Below are positions 56,079-64,000 of a DNA stretch of 64,000 bases, in pieces (position 1 is the first letter of the stretch; each line of letters begins with the position of its first letter). The position numbers and the translations under genes are program-made. Origin of the DNA: Halalkalibaculum roseum (GTDB lineage: Bacteria > Bacteroidota > Rhodothermia > Balneolales > Balneolaceae); NCBI RefSeq assembly GCF_011059145.1, contig NZ_JAALLT010000004.1:434001-498000 (forward strand). Reading direction: 5' to 3'. The notes beneath the pieces are model-generated. The model was not told the origin of the DNA. It worked only from the letters and a program-made list of their open reading frames with translations, and did no database searches.

Positions 56079-56391
56079 GTCTCGTCTTACGTATTTTAAT
56101 TTTATAGCACTTTGTAGCGATGTATGACACAGAATGCAAATAATTTCGGTACCAAAAACCCTGCACCTTGCATCCGGAATCCTGCATCCATAACAAGCCT
56201 TCAAGTTAACCATTTATAAATAGAATGGAGAATGAATTCTTAATTAAAGATTGACCTGATGTATTACTAACTCTTCTTTATCCCGGCTCTTTTTAAAGTG
56301 AATATTCAGTACCGATAAAGCGTTTAGCATCTGATCGTAATTGTTTATCTTTATGGGGTTCAAACAAATTGAAGTAATTCTGAAACGGCCA
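56079..56391. other. Intergenic region between gcvT and mrp, with a degenerate repeat
   Basis: The 313-base divergent gap holds a short degenerate repeat at about 56159-56189 (units like CCTGCACC, TTGCATCC and CCTGCATCC). I see no glycine-riboswitch-like pattern, RNA gene or convincing promoter motif. Promoters for both genes should lie here. Confidence 0.45.
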
Positions 56392-57552
56392 ATGTCTATT
56401 AATAAACAACAAGTACGCACTGCCCTTACCCATGTAATGCACCCGGAAATGGGTAAGGATCTTGTGACCCTGAACACGATTGAAGACCTGATCGTACAGG
56501 ACAAATTCATCGCTTTTACCATTGACCTCCCTGAGAAAAATCCGAAGCTTGACAACAAGCTGAAGGAGATGTGCCGGGAAGCCATACACAAGTATGTAGA
56601 CAGTGAAGCGGTTTTGGATATTACAACGGCAGTAAATATTTCCAAATTCAGGGACGATTCCGAACAGCAAGAATCAGAAGCCTTTCCCGGGCAGGGCCAC
56701 CGCAAGAAAAAAGAAGAACAGGAGCCGGATGAAATACTGGGCGGGGTAGACAATGTCATTGCTGTTGCCTCGGGTAAAGGTGGCGTCGGTAAATCAACCG
56801 TGGCCGTCAACCTGGCGTGCGGACTCGCAAGAACTGGAGCTAAAGTAGGTCTGCTGGATACCGACATTTACGGACCCAGTATTCCGACCATGTTCGGCAC
56901 CCATGAACGTCCGAATATCACGGCCCAGAAAAAGCTTATTCCGCTTGAAAAACACGGGGTCAAATTTCTATCCATGGGCCTTTTGGTGGATCCTGACCAA
57001 GCCATGATCTGGCGCGGGCCGATGGTGACAAGTGCTGTAAAACAGTTTATGCAGGAAGTTGAATGGGGCGAACTCGATTACCTGGTGCTGGACCTTCCTC
57101 CGGGAACCGGTGATATTCAGCTTACCCTGGTTCAGACAGTCCCATTGACCGGCGCTGTTGTAGTTTCAACGCCGCAAACCGTTGCACTTGACGATGCCCG
57201 AAAAGGAGTTGCCATGTTTAAAAAAGTAAATGTACCGGTGCTGGGTATCGTAGAAAATATGGCCTATTTCATTCCACCGGATATGCCTGAAAAGAAATAC
57301 TACATCTTCGGAAAACACGGAGCACGAAATCTTGCGGAGCGTATGGGGTCGAACTTCCTGGGAGAAATACCGCTGGAGCAGTCGGTTAGAGAGAGCGGTG
57401 ATGACGGCAAGCCAATTGTACTGGAAGAAAATCTGGAATCAGAGTCGGCACGTGCCTTTGTAGAGCTATCCAACAATGTAATTCAGCAGCTGGCTATACG
57501 AAATAAGGAACAGGATCCTACCCAAAAGATCGATATCAAGATCAAACCGTAA
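56392..57552 (+). CDS. Mrp/NBP35-family iron-sulfur carrier ATPase
   Basis: The 386-residue protein has an N-terminal MIP18/DUF59 domain (about 1-85) and a ParA-like P-loop domain with GKGGVGKSTVAVNLA (about 127-141), GLLDTDIYGPSIP and LDLPPGTGDIQL. Mrp proteins carry or assemble iron-sulfur clusters. The C-terminal CPxC seen in some members is absent (the local sequence reads ENMAYFIPPDMPEKKYYIFG). ATG 56392 is chosen over the earlier TTG at 56341 because family N-termini begin at this point. It converges with hutG. Confidence 0.92.
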   Translation: MSINKQQVRTALTHVMHPEMGKDLVTLNTIEDLIVQDKFIAFTIDLPEKNPKLDNKLKEMCREAIHKYVDSEAVLDITTAVNISKFRDDSEQQESEAFPGQGHRKKKEEQEPDEILGGVDNVIAVASGKGGVGKSTVAVNLACGLARTGAKVGLLDTDIYGPSIPTMFGTHERPNITAQKKLIPLEKHGVKFLSMGLLVDPDQAMIWRGPMVTSAVKQFMQEVEWGELDYLVLDLPPGTGDIQLTLVQTVPLTGAVVVSTPQTVALDDARKGVAMFKKVNVPVLGIVENMAYFIPPDMPEKKYYIFGKHGARNLAERMGSNFLGEIPLEQSVRESGDDGKPIVLEENLESESARAFVELSNNVIQQLAIRNKEQDPTQKIDIKIKP

Positions 57553-57574
57553 AAGAACATAGGTAATTCGTGTA

Positions 57575-58510
57575 CTACCATCGCTGGCTGAGACCCAGAA
57601 GAAATTGCCAGATGGTTAATGCTGCAAGCCGTGCTGTTTGACCGTCGCGATCAAAAGAAGGGTTTACTTCGCACAGGTCAAATGACGTGACTTGTTCATT
57701 TCTTCCCGCGAGGTAAGCTGCTGTTAACCACAAGTCTTGATGCAATCCGTTGGTACAGGGAGCACTGACGCCCGGTGCATAGGCATCGTCCACAGCATCC
57801 ATATCAAAAGTCACCATCATTCTATCGCTTTCGTGTTCGTGGAACATGCCCGAAATAGAGGTGATGTTGGTCTCATCCCTGAAAACATAACTACCTCCCT
57901 GTTCTTTGATATAGATCAGGTGCTCTTCCGCAACCGAATGAGGCTGAAGCCCGGCTACCAGGTACTTGCTGCAGCATTTGCCGGGGTGTTCCATGGCTTG
58001 TCTGAATGGGGAACCGGAGTGCGCCTTTCCTTCATTCAAGTTACGAACGTCCGTATGGGCATCCAGGTTGAAGATTGCTGTCTCCAATCCGGATTCCGCA
58101 TATCCCAGGAAATGAGCAAAAGCCGTTTCATGACCCCCTCCTAAAATAATCGGCAAAATATCCTCAGAGAGCAGCTCCGCTAAGATTTTTCCAAGGTCAC
58201 TTTGAGAGGTCTCCAGATCCACTGATACACTTAGATTTCCCATATCCAAAATAGTGTCAAGCAGATTGGCAAACTGTTCCTTCCCTTCGGGCGGCGGTGT
58301 CATCTTATACAGTTGCCGACGAATTTCATCCGGAGCTGCTGCCGCACCCGGGCGACCATTATTCCGGCGAACTCCTTCATCGGATGGAAATCCAATTATG
58401 GCAACTCTGATATTTTTTGCTGAATCCCTTTCCGTGTTTATCAGATGTCCAACCCTGGGATCATTTTGGGCGGTCTTTGGAATTTCAAGTGCCGGTTTTT
58501 GCAATTTCAT
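57575..58510 (-). CDS. hutG: Formimidoylglutamase-like ureohydrolase
   Basis: The 311-residue enzyme of the arginase/agmatinase fold has the dimanganese motifs GGGHETAFAHF, DAHTDVR and VTFDMDAVD. The HSGSPFRQAMEH stretch is like formimidoylglutamases, which cut N-formimidoyl-glutamate to glutamate and formamide in histidine breakdown. hutI and hutH lie 4 kb away on the same strand, supporting this reading. Arginase or agmatinase activity cannot be excluded from sequence alone. Confidence 0.87.
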   Translation of the reverse strand: MKLQKPALEIPKTAQNDPRVGHLINTERDSAKNIRVAIIGFPSDEGVRRNNGRPGAAAAPDEIRRQLYKMTPPPEGKEQFANLLDTILDMGNLSVSVDLETSQSDLGKILAELLSEDILPIILGGGHETAFAHFLGYAESGLETAIFNLDAHTDVRNLNEGKAHSGSPFRQAMEHPGKCCSKYLVAGLQPHSVAEEHLIYIKEQGGSYVFRDETNITSISGMFHEHESDRMMVTFDMDAVDDAYAPGVSAPCTNGLHQDLWLTAAYLAGRNEQVTSFDLCEVNPSFDRDGQTARLAALTIWQFLLGLSQRW

Positions 58511-58664
58511 AAAAGTGTATGGTATTTAATTTTATGATCAATCAGTTAAAGGATATTCATAAACATGAGCAAGCCCAAATGAAGGTTAAAAGCTTAATAA
58601 CGGCTGCAATAATTGGCTTTTAACCTTTGAATAGTTACCATCCTAATAATTACCGGATACCGGT

Positions 58665-59246
58665 ATGCATCAAAACCTCATACCTATGTATAGATTATTC
58701 TTCGTTTTTTTGTTGTCAGTTTTGTTGGGATGTACCCCTGAAAAAGAAAATACCGGATCTGAGACAGCTGCATCGACGGAGCAACCTGATGTTGAACAAC
58801 GTCTGGCCGCGCTGGGAATTGAACTACCGGAAGTATCCGCACCTGTTGCCAACTACGTAAATGCCGTGCGCAGCGGCAACCTGCTATTCCTCGCCGGCAA
58901 AGGCCCGAGGAAGTCAGACGGGAGTTATATTACAGGGCGAGTGACCGAAGAACTGACCCTTTCAGAGGCACAGGAGGCAGCTCGTTTAACAGCAATAAAC
59001 CAACTAGCCGTACTCAAGGCGGAACTGGGTGACCTAAATAAGGTGAAGAGAATTGTAAAGGTCAACGGCATGGTTAACAGTCCGCCCGGCTTTGGCAACC
59101 AGCCGGAAGTAATAAACGGCTTCTCTGATCTCATGGTAGAGGTATTCGGAGAACGAGGCAAACATGCCCGCGCCGCAGTAGGCATGTCATCCCTTCCGCG
59201 CAACATCGCAGTGGAAGTTGAAATGATTGTGGAAGTTGAAGAGTGA
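58665..59246 (+). CDS. RidA/YjgF-family lipoprotein
   Basis: The 193-residue protein has a lipoprotein signal with Cys23 (SVLLGC) and then a RidA/YjgF domain (about 45-193), with SGNLLFLAGKGPRKSDGSY and VNGMVNSPPGFGNQPEVINGF. RidA proteins usually deaminate reactive imines and need an Arg in a context like RLP; here the corresponding site has Ser176 (MSSLPRN). The usual deaminase activity may therefore be absent. Export of this fold is unusual. M8 is an alternative start. Confidence 0.82.
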   Translation: MHQNLIPMYRLFFVFLLSVLLGCTPEKENTGSETAASTEQPDVEQRLAALGIELPEVSAPVANYVNAVRSGNLLFLAGKGPRKSDGSYITGRVTEELTLSEAQEAARLTAINQLAVLKAELGDLNKVKRIVKVNGMVNSPPGFGNQPEVINGFSDLMVEVFGERGKHARAAVGMSSLPRNIAVEVEMIVEVEE

Positions 59247-59247
59247 C

Positions 59248-59631
59248 TTAACTGCTCGAGTGCAGAGCCACCCGGTTTCCTTCGCAGTCTTCAAACACGG
59301 CCATGTACCCATAATCCTCGGATATCTGGGTTTTGGGTACCAGCTCTTTGCCTCCCTGCTTCTTGATGCGATCCAATACCTGTTGCAGATCCGGCTCGGC
59401 GCTTAAATATACCAATGGACCTTCATGACTTGGTGTATAAAAATCCTTATGCTCGCACAGTGCGCCACCGACACCTCCTTCCTTCACCGGAAACATGGCC
59501 ATTTTAAGGCCGTTTCCCAGCTCCATGGGCTGTAATTCCGTCTCAAATATGGCTTCGTAAAACTTCCTTGCCCTGTCAAGATTATTGGTCGGTATTTCTA
59601 CCCATGCGATTACATTATCCCGTTGCTCCAT
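59248..59631 (-). CDS. VOC-family (glyoxalase/bleomycin-like) protein
   Basis: The 127-residue protein has two beta-alpha-beta-beta-beta units typical of the vicinal oxygen chelate fold: VIAWVEIPTNNLDRARKFYE at the start and YGYMAVFEDCEGNRVALHS at the end. Substrate cannot be told. Its 3' end abuts that of the convergent RidA gene at 59246. Confidence 0.87.
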   Translation of the reverse strand: MEQRDNVIAWVEIPTNNLDRARKFYEAIFETELQPMELGNGLKMAMFPVKEGGVGGALCEHKDFYTPSHEGPLVYLSAEPDLQQVLDRIKKQGGKELVPKTQISEDYGYMAVFEDCEGNRVALHSSS

Positions 59632-59885
59632 GACTGCCTCCCGTTTTAAGACTTATTTGTGTTATACGGCTCCAATCATTTCCAGGAACCACATTATTTA
59701 ACCAACACACTGATTATTATTTGGATACAGTATGTAAACCTTTCAAACAAAACAAGAGGTTAGTGACAAATTTGTTGGCAGCAGGCAAGAGTAGTAAGGA
59801 ACTAATATAGATTTGACGGTTTCGACTGACTATCGTTATTTCACAATTTCAACAGAACAGTAAACTGATTCGGATCTCCATTAAA
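59632..59885. other. AT-rich intergenic gap
   Basis: This 254-base gap between the VOC and cupin genes on the same strand shows no gene, clear hairpin or promoter that I can support. Confidence 0.4.
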
Positions 59886-60260
59886 CTAGATCCACTCCTG
59901 GTTTTCTATGGCCACCGTTCTTTCGTTTTGAACATTCCCGGTATGGGCGGTATTTTTTGGTTCGAATAGTAAAATCCATGCCTCATGTTCTGCCACGGGT
60001 TTATGCTCAACGGCCTTGGGTACTATGAAAAACTCCCCCTCTTCAAGTGTTACATCGCTTTCTCTCATTTTTATGGTAAGTGATCCCTTCACCACAAGGA
60101 ATAGTTCATCCTCCTCTTCGTGAGTGTGCCAGTCAAAACTGCCCTCAACTTTTGCCAGTTTGACAAACTGACCGTTTAACTCACCTACAATTTTTGGACT
60201 CCATTGGTCCTTAAAGAGTGAAAATTTGTCCTTCAGGTTTACTTTAGAAAATGTTTCCAT
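59886..60260 (-). CDS. Cupin-domain protein
   Basis: The 124-residue protein is a single cupin barrel with the metal-binding pattern FDWHTHEEEDELFLVVKG and FFIVPKAVEHKPVAEHE. Enzymatic or ligand role unknown. It follows the Spy-like gene by 9 bases and may be co-transcribed with the sigma cluster. Confidence 0.85.
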   Translation of the reverse strand: METFSKVNLKDKFSLFKDQWSPKIVGELNGQFVKLAKVEGSFDWHTHEEEDELFLVVKGSLTIKMRESDVTLEEGEFFIVPKAVEHKPVAEHEAWILLFEPKNTAHTGNVQNERTVAIENQEWI

Positions 60261-60269
60261 ATTTAATAG

Positions 60270-60764
60270 TCAATTGGCATTCCGTCTTTCCATTTGGCGC
60301 GAGGGGTCAACCCTTTGCATCATCCGCAGGATAATACGATCAAATTTCGCTTTCTGTTCTTCATCGCAGATGCTTCTCAATTGAGAAAAATGATCGTAAA
60401 AGGCTTGCTCCAGCTCCTGCTGTTTCCGGCCAATAACTGTTGTAAGACTATCAACAGAGGCATCTGAAGCATCATCACTCAGTGCTTGAAACAGCTCACC
60501 TCGAGCCATGCGAATGTCCTTGAAGTAAGTGCGGGTATCCCTGATGTGATCCCTTCGAAGTTCTCTGAATCTATGTTTCTGATCCTCGTTAAGGTTCAGC
60601 TCCCGTTCAATAAAGCGCTGCACCCGGAATTGTGATTGTCCTTCGCGGAAAGGAGGACCGCCGCCGGGACGAAGAATCCAAATTCCCGTAATAACTGCAA
60701 TGTTGAGAACTAGCATGACCAAAAAACCGGTCAGTGCCCATCGGTATTTTGTTTTATATTCCAT
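60270..60764 (-). CDS. Membrane-anchored Spy/CnrX-like periplasmic sensor
   Basis: The 164-residue protein has an N-terminal membrane helix (about 11-31) and a helical periplasmic domain with LNLNEDQKHRFRELRRDH and ICDEEQKAKFDRIILRMMQR, the LTxxQ-type repeats of the Spy/CpxP/heavy-metal-sensor family. In CnrYXH systems such a sensor (CnrX) frees the ECF sigma factor by acting on the anti-sigma factor. Its start overlaps the stop of the preceding gene (TAATG). Metal binding is not predictable here. Confidence 0.82.
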   Translation of the reverse strand: MEYKTKYRWALTGFLVMLVLNIAVITGIWILRPGGGPPFREGQSQFRVQRFIERELNLNEDQKHRFRELRRDHIRDTRTYFKDIRMARGELFQALSDDASDASVDSLTTVIGRKQQELEQAFYDHFSQLRSICDEEQKAKFDRIILRMMQRVDPSRQMERRNAN

Positions 60765-61093
60765 TATTCATCGATTTCTTGTTCGTACAGTGAAGGCACC
60801 GTCAAGGCATATTCTTCGGCAAGTGCCGTTATCTCCTGTTCGCTTATCCCATCGTCGAAGTTCTCACTTCCTGTAAAGGAGATTAGCGTATAAGTGTTTA
60901 CAAACAAAATAATCAGTACGGCAGCGATACCCCATGAAAGCCCCGGTAACCGGGAAGCGTGCTCCTCATTGCGAGACATACGAGCCTCCAATCGCGTAAA
61001 GAAATATTCATCCGTCGATGCTCGATCGACACCGTCAAGGGCTTTCATGGTCTCCTCAACTTCTTTTTGAACCTTATCTTTGTTATCCATCAT
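60764..61093 (-). CDS. Small single-pass membrane protein, candidate anti-sigma factor
   Basis: I do not recognise this 109-residue protein by sequence. It has a short cytoplasmic helical N-terminus (1 to about 50), one membrane helix (about 51-68) and a 40-residue acidic periplasmic tail. This size and layout, and its place between an ECF sigma gene and a CnrX-like gene, suggest a CnrY-type anti-sigma factor. The ATGATG at the start offers two start codons. Confidence 0.7.
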   Translation of the reverse strand: MMDNKDKVQKEVEETMKALDGVDRASTDEYFFTRLEARMSRNEEHASRLPGLSWGIAAVLIILFVNTYTLISFTGSENFDDGISEQEITALAEEYALTVPSLYEQEIDE

Positions 61094-61125
61094 GCTGGCT
61101 ACCAGTACGTTAATTTTCTGTGGTC

Positions 61126-61707
61126 TTAGTTCATCTCCGATGTATAATATTCATGGAGTTCATTCTTAAGATTATTCTTTGCCCGGTGTATTAAGGACTC
61201 TACAGCCGACAAACTGTTATCCATAATCCCGGCGATCTCTTTGTAGCTTAAATCCTCTAACTTATGCAATGTAAATGCAATCCTCTGCTGTTCCGGCAAC
61301 ACTTGAATTGCTTTCATTAAAATTTCTGCGCGTTCTTTGTTTTCAACAGCGATTCCCGGATGCGGGAAGAAATCCCGATCAGCCGTTTCATCAGGTACTC
61401 CGTCTTTATTCCACAAGGCCTGAAAATAGGCAAATCTCTTTTTTCGCTTTCGCTTTCTAATCAATTCCAGGCTTTTGGATACTGCAATTCGATATATCCA
61501 GGTACCAAGTGCGGCGTCTTCCCGGAAATCACCAATAGACTCATAAATCTTCATAAATACCTCCTGCGCCATATCCTCAGCGTCGTGCGGATCTCTGAGA
61601 AAACCCAGGCAGGTGTTATAAACACGATCTTTATAATCTTCAACCAACCTGCGAAAGGCTTCACGGTTGCCGAGCTGAAGCTGCTTAATGAGTTCGGATT
61701 CTTGCAA
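61126..61707 (-). CDS. ECF-type RNA polymerase sigma factor
   Basis: The 193-residue protein has ECF regions 2 (RDPHDAEDMAQEVFMKIY, LGTWIYRIAVSKSLELIRKR) and 4 (LPEQQRIAFTLHKLEDLSYK followed by EIAGIMDNSLSAVESLI). The only start codon between an in-frame stop (15 bases upstream) and region 2 is the TTG at 61707, so translation probably begins there. It stands between a Spy-like gene and a small anti-sigma-like gene. Confidence 0.92.
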   Translation of the reverse strand: MQESELIKQLQLGNREAFRRLVEDYKDRVYNTCLGFLRDPHDAEDMAQEVFMKIYESIGDFREDAALGTWIYRIAVSKSLELIRKRKRKKRFAYFQALWNKDGVPDETADRDFFPHPGIAVENKERAEILMKAIQVLPEQQRIAFTLHKLEDLSYKEIAGIMDNSLSAVESLIHRAKNNLKNELHEYYTSEMN

Positions 61708-61815
61708 TCGAAGAAATATACGTTAGAATATAGGTTCAGGTCATTCACTTAAAGAGTGTACAGATAAGTATAGGGAGGATACCTATCTCTCCCCATACTC
61801 GCTATTTGATTCCGA

Positions 61816-62307
61816 TCAATTTCCGCGACGCATTCTCAACGCACCTTTAACGGGTCCGTCTTTTTTACTCATTTGCCTGCGGCTGTCGAAAATGATACGC
61901 TGATCATCGGTTAAAAGAGCTCGAATTTCTTGTTCCGAAGCCAGACGTGTCTTCATCATATTAGCTCTTAGGCTACTTATCTCATCGGCCATCGCATTAA
62001 TTGCATTTATATCTGCATTTTCAGCTGTTCGCAAGGTCATAAGTTGTGCGGCCTTTACCCGAACCTGATTTTGCAAGGGAAGCATTTCCTTGCGGCTATC
62101 TGTCATCACAATACGTAACTGTTCCTTCTGCTCATCAGTCAAATCAGGAAGTGCAAATATGCGGTTCCCCGGCTGATGCATTTCACGCATTCTTTCCATA
62201 CGATCCATATTGTTATTCCGGGGACCCTGCTGGGCATAGCTCAAGCCGGTGAGTCCGACCAGAGTGAAGGTGAGTGCTAAAGTTTTTAAATAGGGTAGTG
62301 TCTTCAT
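61816..62307 (-). CDS. Periplasmic Spy/CpxP-like protein
   Basis: The 163-residue exported protein has a signal peptide ending GLSYAQ and the LTxxQ-type helical repeats FALPDLTDEQKEQLRIVMTD and EIRALLTDDQRIIFDSRRQM, as in Spy and CpxP, which act as periplasmic chaperones or sensors. The body is Met/Arg-rich, which may relate to metals. A GTG at 62319 would lengthen it, but ATG 62307 has GGAG 6 bases upstream and a better signal peptide. It lies directly upstream of the ECF sigma gene on the same strand. Confidence 0.85.
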   Translation of the reverse strand: MKTLPYLKTLALTFTLVGLTGLSYAQQGPRNNNMDRMERMREMHQPGNRIFALPDLTDEQKEQLRIVMTDSRKEMLPLQNQVRVKAAQLMTLRTAENADINAINAMADEISSLRANMMKTRLASEQEIRALLTDDQRIIFDSRRQMSKKDGPVKGALRMRRGN

Positions 62308-62391
62308 AATGTGCTCCACTTGTTTATTAAGGTGTTCAAGTGGTTAGATGCCGGCCCCGGTAAAAACTTGCGGAATTTCTTAAAAAAATTA

Positions 62392-63615
62392 TCAACCGCC
62401 CATATTTAGCTTCTCACCTTTCAGAAATACCTCCCTGCAGGTATTCGGGCGGAAGTGATACATCCAAAAGTTGGGGTCCGGGGCATCTATCAGAGCAAAA
62501 TCAGCTGATTTACCGGGTTCAATGGAGCCGATTTCCCGCTGCCGGTGAATGGCTTTGGCAGCATAGATGGTTGCGCCTTTTAATGCTTCCAATGGTGTCA
62601 GCCTCCCCTGGTTACAGGCAAGCATCATCGCTAAAGGTAAGTCAAAAGTCGGTGCGGATCCCGGATTGAAATCTGTTGCAACCGCAACTTCGAGTCCCGC
62701 ATCTACTAGCCTGCGGCAATCCAGTGGGGTTTCCTGTGTGTAGAGAGATGCCAGAGGCAATGTGACGCCTACCACTCCTGCTTCAGCCATTGCCAGAATA
62801 CCCTTATCGGAAATCTTCTCCAGGTGATCAGCACTTGCGGCTTCCATCTCGGCTGCAAGCTCAGCTCCCCCGCAGGAGGTCAGCTGGTCAGCATGAAGTT
62901 TAGGTACCATCCCTGCTGCTTGTGCCGAAACCAGAATGCGTCTGGCATCCTCTACAGAAAAAGCCGAATCCTCCACGAAAACATCACAAAATTCGGCAAG
63001 GCCCGCTTCAGCGACAGCCGGAATCATCTCATTAATAACCAGATCGACATAAGCGGTATGATCTTCCCTGTATTCGGCAGGAAAGGTGTGAGCGCCTAAA
63101 AATGTAGATACCATATGAACCGGTTGTTCTTCAGATAGGCGACGGTAAACTTCCAGAATCTTAAGCTCCTCCTCAACCGATAACCCGTACCCGCTTTTGC
63201 ATTCTACAGCCGTCACCCCTAGCCTGACCATTTCGCTCAGAAATCCGGAAGCCTTTTCATACAGTTCCTCAACCGTAGCCTCTCGAGTCTCCCTGACTGT
63301 AGACAGAATACCGCCTCCTGCCTTGGCTATCTCCAGATAGCTTTTACCCTTCAGGCGCATCTCGAATTCATCCGGACGCCATCCACCGAAAGCCAGGTGC
63401 GTGTGGCAGTCAACCAGTCCGGGTATAACCATCGCCTGTTCGGCATCGAAAGTTTTCTCGTCCTCATACTCTGCGGGCAAGTCAACCTCGTTACCGACCC
63501 AGACAATCTTATCACCTTTCCAGACAATGGCTGCATCCTCGATAAGGTGAATTTCATGCTGCCTTCCTTCTTGTCGGCAGGTTGCCAGATAACCGATGTT
63601 TGTGAGTTTAGGCAT
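62392..63615 (-). CDS. hutI: Imidazolonepropionase
   Basis: HutI opens the imidazolone ring in histidine degradation to give formiminoglutamate. The 407-residue amidohydrolase has the metal motif LVDCHTHLAFGGWRPDEFEM, the ECKSGYGLS segment, KLHADQLTSCGGAELAAE, ATDFNPGSAPTFDLPLAM and a final FRPNTCREVFLKG. It is full length and starts 2 bases after the hutH stop, forming an operon. Confidence 0.95.
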   Translation of the reverse strand: MPKLTNIGYLATCRQEGRQHEIHLIEDAAIVWKGDKIVWVGNEVDLPAEYEDEKTFDAEQAMVIPGLVDCHTHLAFGGWRPDEFEMRLKGKSYLEIAKAGGGILSTVRETREATVEELYEKASGFLSEMVRLGVTAVECKSGYGLSVEEELKILEVYRRLSEEQPVHMVSTFLGAHTFPAEYREDHTAYVDLVINEMIPAVAEAGLAEFCDVFVEDSAFSVEDARRILVSAQAAGMVPKLHADQLTSCGGAELAAEMEAASADHLEKISDKGILAMAEAGVVGVTLPLASLYTQETPLDCRRLVDAGLEVAVATDFNPGSAPTFDLPLAMMLACNQGRLTPLEALKGATIYAAKAIHRQREIGSIEPGKSADFALIDAPDPNFWMYHFRPNTCREVFLKGEKLNMGG

Positions 63616-63617
63616 CG

Positions 63618-64000
63618 TTATACCAGTTTTTTGTGTTGCTCTTCAACCTCTTCGGTAATCTTCCTTTCCTGGATCAACCGCACGGCATTATTGATATCGT
63701 CCTTAAAATAGTGGTCGGTATCGGCATGTGGAATGGCGTTTCTGATAAATTCATGCGCAACTTCAACACCTTTCCCCGGGCGTAGCGGTTTTCGGAAGTC
63801 CAGCGCCTGGGCCGCAGTAAACAGCTCAATGGCCAGTACCTGCTCCACATTATGATATACTTCCAACAGCTTCAGTGCACCGATACTGCCCATGCTTACA
63901 TGGTCTTCCTGCCCAAGGCTGGTTGGGATGGAATCTACAGATGCCGGATGGCACAAAACTTTGTTTTCTGAAACCAGCGCAGCTGATGTGTACTGAGGTA
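63618..64000 (-). CDS. hutH: Histidine ammonia-lyase, C-terminal part (cut by window edge)
   Basis: Only the last 126 or so residues are present; the gene continues past the end of the window. [20 protein letters not shown] and [17 protein letters not shown] are the family's C-terminal signature. HutH makes urocanate from histidine using an MIO prosthetic group, whose Ala-Ser-Gly site lies outside the window. The TTG at 63956 is internal, not a start. It is upstream of hutI with a 2-base gap. Confidence 0.93.
   Translation of the reverse strand, partial: PQYTSAALVSENKVLCHPASVDSIPTSLGQEDHVSMGSIGALKLLEVYHNVEQVLAIELFTAAQALDFRKPLRPGKGVEVAHEFIRNAIPHADTDHYFKDDINNAVRLIQERKITEEVEEQHKKLV

Noticed and set aside
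54981-56213. Longer gcvT start at 56213
   Set aside because: The extra 45 residues read through a degenerate intergenic repeat and do not match the family N-terminus.
56079-56391. Glycine riboswitch upstream of gcvT
   Set aside because: No paired glycine-aptamer-like segments were visible, and the gap is mostly AT-rich with a small repeat.
56244-56867. Antisense open frame overlapping the start of mrp
   Set aside because: It is Ser/Pro-rich shadow coding opposite a conserved P-loop region.
63618-63956. Separate short gene starting at 63956
   Set aside because: The frame continues upstream to the window edge with histidine ammonia-lyase sequence, so the TTG is internal.
1-64000. tRNA, rRNA, CRISPR array, phage or insertion sequence
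   Set aside because: I saw no cloverleaf-like segment, regular spacer array, integrase or transposase. A dedicated tRNA and covariance-model scan would be needed to exclude small RNAs.

Overview
The window is chromosomal, housekeeping-rich DNA of moderate GC from a Gram-negative bacterium. It most likely belongs to the Balneolaeota/Balneolaceae branch of the Bacteroidota sensu lato. This placement is inferred from several things seen together: TonB-type beta-barrel proteins, a pair of HU-like genes one of which carries a SPOR domain, an OmpA protein with thrombospondin-type repeats, DUF4097, LVIVD-repeat and S9 peptidase secreted proteins, weak Shine-Dalgarno sequences, and strongly acidic protein tails of the kind seen in halophiles. 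No rRNA, tRNA, CRISPR array, phage, transposase or integrase was found. The sequence looks like ordinary backbone punctuated by small palindromic intergenic repeats.

Layout. 0-8.2 kb: an acidic unknown protein, a secreted isoaspartyl peptidase/asparaginase, ComEC, an AI-2E family permease, then xseB-dxs. 8.3-10.8 kb: an ECF sigma / anti-sigma / secreted-protein operon whose last gene is an internal duplication. 10.8-15.1 kb (minus strand): aat, a large secreted zinc metalloprotease and fabI. 15.3-19.5 kb: the classic ffh-rpsP-rimM-trmD-rplS translation cluster, in which ribosomal proteins S16 and L19 both carry extra acidic C-terminal tails (about 200 residues on S16). 19.6-26.2 kb: a methyltransferase, uvrB, a chorismate mutase-prephenate dehydrogenase fusion and a soluble multi-PAS histidine kinase. 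26.4-36.4 kb: a barrel/TonB-receptor pair, OmpA, a TlpA-like thioredoxin beside a flavoprotein with the iodotyrosine-deiodinase residue pattern, a coupled pair of membrane zincins, a DoxX-like protein and proline dehydrogenase. 36.5-44.7 kb: mostly envelope or secreted proteins of poorly known function plus an S9 peptidase. 44.7-49.9 kb (minus): barrel protein, two HU-like proteins (one with TM and SPOR), exbB, exbD, tonB. 50.0-54.9 kb (minus): comB-like, ftsK, lolA-like and a flippase-like membrane protein, packed with overlaps. 54.9-64 kb: gcvT, mrp, hutG, a RidA-like lipoprotein, VOC and cupin proteins, an ECF sigma/anti-sigma/Spy-like cluster, hutI and the 3' end of hutH, which runs off the window.

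How the genes work together. Three themes recur: envelope biogenesis and outer-membrane energisation (TonB/ExbBD/SPOR, LolA, OmpA, barrels), envelope signalling through two different ECF sigma cassettes, and amino-acid breakdown (histidine utilisation, proline dehydrogenase, GcvT). Nothing here is clearly a new defence or biosynthetic system. The least explained items are the ECF operon with the duplicated secreted protein, the coupled membrane zincin pair, the giant acidic tail on S16, and a set of palindromic intergenic repeats with a common ACCCT-nnn-AGGGT design.
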